Assembly (NCBI GenBank): GCA_022424815.1
Contig: JAKMGS010000079.1
Location: 1 to 8,596 of the forward strand
DNA length: 8,596 nt
Reading direction: 5' to 3'
Source: Schleiferiaceae bacterium
GTDB lineage: Bacteria; Bacteroidota; Bacteroidia; Flavobacteriales; Schleiferiaceae
The position numbers and the translations under genes are program-made. Each line of letters opens with the position of its first letter. Within the stretch, counting starts at the first letter, position 1. Shown here in pieces: positions 5,550-8,596 of this stretch. The notes beneath the pieces were generated by a model. It was given only the letters and a program-made list of their open reading frames with translations. It ran no database searches and was not told the origin of the DNA.

Positions 5550-6884
5550 ATGCTAAATATTTCGAAAAAGAGAATTAACGACCGATTAGATACGAAACGT
5601 TACAAAAGTTTCGAAAAGCTCAATAATCCTTTTATTGGTCCTAAGGTGAAACGTACCTTTTTCATCGCCGCTATCATTAGCCTCGGTGGCCTATTCCTTC
5701 CTTGGACGCAAAATATCCAAGCGAAAGGTACCGTGACAATGCGACAGCCTGAGCAAAGACCAAGTGAAATCCAAGCAGCTATTGCCGGACAAATCGCACA
5801 ATGGTATGTATCTGAAGGAGACTTGGTCACAAAAGGAGATACCATTGCTAGACTCCAAGAAATTAAGAACGAATACTTAGATCCCGAATTGATCGCACGC
5901 ACCAGGGAACAATTGGATGCGAAAAACGACGTTATTAAAAGTTATCTCGCAAAAGTCGATGCACTACAATCGCTGATAACCACATTGCGCACCAATCAAA
6001 AAATTAGTGCTCAGAGCCTAACTTTTAAACTTCAAGCCTCTAGAGCTGCGGCACAGGCAGATTCCTCGAATTATACTGCCGAAATTCAAAACTTAAAAGT
6101 TGCGCAAGATCAAGCCAACCGTTTCGAGCAATTATTCAATCAAGGGCTCAAAAGCCGCACGGAAGTGGAACAGTATCGGGTAAAATTGGCACAGAGTACC
6201 GCAAAAACCCAAGAAGCCGAAAGAAAATGGGAAATGAGTAAAAACAAGCTATTAGAAGCAAAACTCGAACTCAAAAACAACGGCAATGCTTACTTAGAGA
6301 AAATCTCAAAGGCACAAAGCGAACTAGCCACTGCCCAAGGTGCATTGGCATCTAGTCAGGGAGAAAGAGCCAAACTTCAAAATATCCTGAGCAACTATAC
6401 GGTTCGTAGCAAATATTACTTCATCGTAGCACCCCAAGACGGTATGTTAGCCAAAGTTAAAAAACAAGGAATAGGAGAGACCGTAAAGGAAGGTAGCTCG
6501 ATAGCCACGATAGTACCATCCGCATACGAACTGGCCGTTGAACTTTTTATAAATCCAATGGACATGCCATTGATACACGAAAATTCCAAGGTTCAATTTC
6601 AATTTGATGGGTGGCCTGCCATAGTATTCAGAGGCTGGCCAAACACCAGCTACGGAACATTTAACGGTTCAGTTGTAGCTATTGATCGGGTGACCAATGA
6701 AAACGGAATGTACAGGGTCTTAGTGGCACCAGATGAAAAATGGCCGGAAAACCTAAGAGCGGGCACTGGAGCTAGAGGAATTGCATTATTAAATACGGTT
6801 CCCATCTGGTATGAAATGTGGAGACAGCTGAATACATTCCCGCCGGACTATTATGAACCAGAAGGAAGCAACTACGATGAATAA
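5550..6884 (+). CDS. HlyD-type periplasmic adaptor (membrane fusion protein)
   Basis: This 444-residue protein bridges the inner-membrane ABC subunit and the outer-membrane channel. One membrane helix at about 35-53 anchors it, with a short cytoplasmic N-terminus. A lipoyl/barrel-sandwich half follows at about 70-103 (VSEGDLVTKGDTIARL), then a long coiled-coil hairpin at about 112-283. The second lipoyl half (APQDGMLAKV, then GETVKEGSSIATIVP) and a beta-barrel domain lie at about 294-412. At the hairpin turn, Arg191, Leu195 and Ser202 fit the RxxxLxxxxxxS (RLS) motif by which adaptors contact TolC. A Trp-rich stretch in the barrel domain (FDGWPAIVFRGWPNTSYG, 352-369) and the end (WYEMWRQLNTFPPDYY) are probably family features. 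It starts 3 nt after the ABC stop and overlaps the channel gene by 8 nt. Confidence 0.93.
   Translation: MLNISKKRINDRLDTKRYKSFEKLNNPFIGPKVKRTFFIAAIISLGGLFLPWTQNIQAKGTVTMRQPEQRPSEIQAAIAGQIAQWYVSEGDLVTKGDTIARLQEIKNEYLDPELIARTREQLDAKNDVIKSYLAKVDALQSLITTLRTNQKISAQSLTFKLQASRAAAQADSSNYTAEIQNLKVAQDQANRFEQLFNQGLKSRTEVEQYRVKLAQSTAKTQEAERKWEMSKNKLLEAKLELKNNGNAYLEKISKAQSELATAQGALASSQGERAKLQNILSNYTVRSKYYFIVAPQDGMLAKVKKQGIGETVKEGSSIATIVPSAYELAVELFINPMDMPLIHENSKVQFQFDGWPAIVFRGWPNTSYGTFNGSVVAIDRVTNENGMYRVLVAPDEKWPENLRAGTGARGIALLNTVPIWYEMWRQLNTFPPDYYEPEGSNYDE
6861..6867 (+). promoter_or_regulatory. Ribosome binding site supporting the TolC-gene start at 6877
   Basis: GAAGGAA lies with its AGGA core at 6863-6866, ten bases upstream of ATG 6877. 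It lies downstream of the alternative ATG at 6853, so it favours the later start. Confidence 0.5.
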
Positions 6885-8256
6885 GTTAAAATCAATTTTA
6901 ATTTTTACGTACGGGCTGTCAGTCATAGTCAGTCATGCTCAACCCGTAGATAGCATTTTAACAGTTCAAGATCTTATTCAATGGGTAGACCAACAACACC
7001 CCATTTTAAAATCCGTCGGTAATCTCGTACCCATTGCGAATGCAGAACATAGAAAAACTCAAGGTGCATTTGACCCCTACTTTGGTACAGAGTTTACTTC
7101 CAAAGAGTTTGATGGTGAGGTTTATTACAATCAACCAAGCTGGGAACTTACGGCAGCTACTAGATCTCCGTTGCGGTTAGGAATGAACTGGAACTCAAGT
7201 TCCGGACTCTACACCAACCCATCAGATAAGCTACCAGAGGAAGGTCTATTTGCAATTGGTGGAATGATCGATCTTGGAAATGGATTGTTAACAGATCGTC
7301 GCAGAACAGATCTGGCCTTAGCAAAAGCAGGGATAGAATTAAGCCGAGCGGAGGCCGAGTTATATAGAAATGAGCTCTTGACAAAAGCCGTCAAGGATTA
7401 CTGGAAATGGTACTATGCTTATTCGAATCTTGAAGCGAATGAAAATGCATACAAAGCAGCGATTGAGACCTATGAATTCACCCTACAATCCTTTCAGGCA
7501 GGAGATGCTTCCTTAATGGACACACTAGAGGCAAAATCATTAGTGAATACGTGGCAGACTGAATATTATATTTCTCAGGCAGAAGCAATCAATGCAAAGT
7601 TTATAGTTAGTAATTGGTTATGGTCGATGGATGAAAAGCCTATGGTCTTAAAGCCTTTTGTAAAGCCTTCCCCGGATATTCCTGAATATTCGAACTCTTC
7701 TACATTAAGTGATAATCATCCGCTGCTCCGATACAATGATCAAAAAGAAGAGCAGTATCAGTTAAAACGCAAACTTTCAGCAGAGTATCTTAAGCCTAAG
7801 ATTGCTATAGGTGGCGCTTACCTTTTAGCAGGTAATATTAGTTCTCCACCAAATCCAACTATGTTTAATTCAGAAAACAGAATTATTAAGGCACAGTTAG
7901 GGATCCCTCTGTTTTTAAGAGAAGGAAGGGGATATAATGAGAGTCAGCGATTACAACTAGAAAATTATCGATGGGAGCGCTCCTCCATGGAAAACGAATG
8001 GCGCAATGCTATGGAGAGTGTAGCCGGACAGTTCATTTATCTTGAGTCAGCAGTGAGTGCAGGAATCTCGAATCAAAAGACACTTGAGCAGTTACTTCAG
8101 GCCGAGCAAAGAAAGCTTGAACTAGGTGATAGTGAGCTGATAAAAGTAAATCTCAGAACTGGCTATTATGCCAAAGCGATGATTCAGCGCGCAAAATTGG
8201 AGTCTGAACTCGGACAAACCTGGGCGTATTGGATGCAACTAAGCAACGGATATTAG
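6877..8256 (+). CDS. TolC-type outer-membrane efflux channel
   Basis: This 459-residue protein would form a trimeric barrel and alpha-helical tunnel across the outer membrane and periplasm. I chose ATG 6877 over ATG 6853 because it yields a proper signal peptide (MNKLK, hydrophobic core, cleavage after SHA at about residue 21). The earlier start would add eight polar residues before it. The two-fold internal repeat of TolC proteins is visible: QQHPIL (39-44) and DNHPLL (279-284), each followed by a long helix; then FQAGDASLMDTLEAKSLV (206-223) against LELGDSELIKVNLRTG (414-429). LGIPLFLREGRG (341-352) matches the PLF-GR block common in the family. It overlaps the adaptor gene by 8 nt, so translation is likely coupled. 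It is the last gene of the operon, and no clear terminator follows. Confidence 0.93.
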   Translation: MNKLKSILIFTYGLSVIVSHAQPVDSILTVQDLIQWVDQQHPILKSVGNLVPIANAEHRKTQGAFDPYFGTEFTSKEFDGEVYYNQPSWELTAATRSPLRLGMNWNSSSGLYTNPSDKLPEEGLFAIGGMIDLGNGLLTDRRRTDLALAKAGIELSRAEAELYRNELLTKAVKDYWKWYYAYSNLEANENAYKAAIETYEFTLQSFQAGDASLMDTLEAKSLVNTWQTEYYISQAEAINAKFIVSNWLWSMDEKPMVLKPFVKPSPDIPEYSNSSTLSDNHPLLRYNDQKEEQYQLKRKLSAEYLKPKIAIGGAYLLAGNISSPPNPTMFNSENRIIKAQLGIPLFLREGRGYNESQRLQLENYRWERSSMENEWRNAMESVAGQFIYLESAVSAGISNQKTLEQLLQAEQRKLELGDSELIKVNLRTGYYAKAMIQRAKLESELGQTWAYWMQLSNGY

Positions 8257-8596
8257 TTAGCTGAGCCTAACTGTTTCGAAAATGCAATGAAGAATTGAGA
8301 CTATAAAAATTGCAACCATGGAACAGGCCATTGAGATTCGTCGTTTTCTTGCAGTTAGCATTAATTCGCGAAGATGACCTGGATTGAATTCGTTAGGAGT
8401 CCCTTGGTCCAACAATAAGCTGAACCCACTTTTCACAGGTTCATTTCTATAAAACCCATAAATAGAACCAAGCTCCCGATCCCAACCAATGGTATCAATC
8501 ATTAATCCAGAGTGATCGATGAGATAGAGGAAATTGCGGTCTGGCATCAACATTGAATCCAAAATGGGCAATGAATCAGTCTCAAGTAATTGAAAA
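8257..8596 (-). CDS. Unknown protein, C-terminal part with terminal membrane helix
   Basis: The frame is open from the right edge to TAA at 8259-8257 and gives 112 residues. No start is needed inside the window, since codons upstream of 8571 remain open to the edge. The C-terminus holds a basic stretch (ARKRR) followed by a hydrophobic segment (ISMACSMVAIFIVSILHCIF) and about six final residues. This is a likely C-terminal membrane anchor or last helix. The earlier part is soluble-looking, with DRNFLYLIDHSGLMIDTIGW. This faintly recalls the beta-strand pair of thioredoxin-fold proteins of the SCO/redoxin kind, but it is too weak to name. Its stop directly abuts the channel gene stop (8254-8256). 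Real coding is likely because composition is protein-like and nothing else fills the region. Confidence 0.6.
   Translation of the reverse strand, partial: FQLLETDSLPILDSMLMPDRNFLYLIDHSGLMIDTIGWDRELGSIYGFYRNEPVKSGFSLLLDQGTPNEFNPGHLRELMLTARKRRISMACSMVAIFIVSILHCIFETVRLS

Noticed and set aside
5203..5902. Minus-strand frames opposite the ABC and adaptor genes
   Set aside because: They are antisense to motif-bearing coding sequence and have no recognisable features.
6853..6876. ATG 6853 as start of the channel gene
   Set aside because: It adds eight polar residues before a good signal peptide; the ribosome binding sequence at 6861-6867 sits between the two ATGs and serves 6877.
8256..8271. GTTAG/CTAAC hairpin as terminator of the efflux operon
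   Set aside because: It has only five pairs with a 6-nt loop and no T-run follows, so it is too weak to call.

Overview
The window looks like chromosomal DNA of a Bacteroidota bacterium, probably of the Flavobacteriales or a neighbouring order. The evidence is of three kinds: Bacteroidota-type promoter boxes (TAnnTTTG) sit upstream of ssrA, of the helicase gene and of the efflux operon; the tmRNA tag reads GEDSYALAA; and protein families typical of the phylum are present (CCC-motif membrane protein with DUF2752, RhlE-type helicase, TetR-led ABC/HlyD/TolC operon). I cannot name the genus. I see no insertion sequence, CRISPR array, tRNA or rRNA gene.

Layout. Positions 1-302 (minus) hold the start of a secreted, probably lipid-anchored protein that runs off the left edge. 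It is divergent from ssrA (394-790, plus), the tmRNA of trans-translation, which ends in a strong terminator (813-846). Next, on the plus strand, come two small membrane-protein genes: a CCC-motif protein (1008-1334) and a DUF2752 protein (1359-1664). They lie in the same reading frame, separated by one TAG and eight codons. They end at a second terminator (1710-1744) that nearly copies the ssrA one. A DEAD-box RNA helicase of the RhlE type lies on the minus strand (1818-3104).

The right half is one tightly packed operon on the plus strand: a TetR-type regulator (3241-3909), an ABC exporter subunit with fused membrane and nucleotide-binding domains (3906-5546), a HlyD-type periplasmic adaptor (5550-6884) and a TolC-type outer-membrane channel (6877-8256). 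Junctions are a 4-nt overlap, a 3-nt gap and an 8-nt overlap. Together they would form a tripartite exporter from cytoplasm to outside, with a regulator that likely controls its own operon. The promoter region carries two 13-bp palindromes sharing the pattern ATWGTWWWACWAT, one on each side of the -7 box, which are good operator candidates. A convergent unknown gene with a C-terminal membrane helix (8257-8596, minus) runs off the right edge; its stop codon directly abuts that of the channel gene.

The most unusual observation is the ABC subunit. Its Walker A motif is intact, but the Q-loop glutamine, the LSGGQ signature, the catalytic glutamate and the H-loop histidine all appear replaced, and the operon encodes no second ABC subunit that could supply a competent ATPase site.
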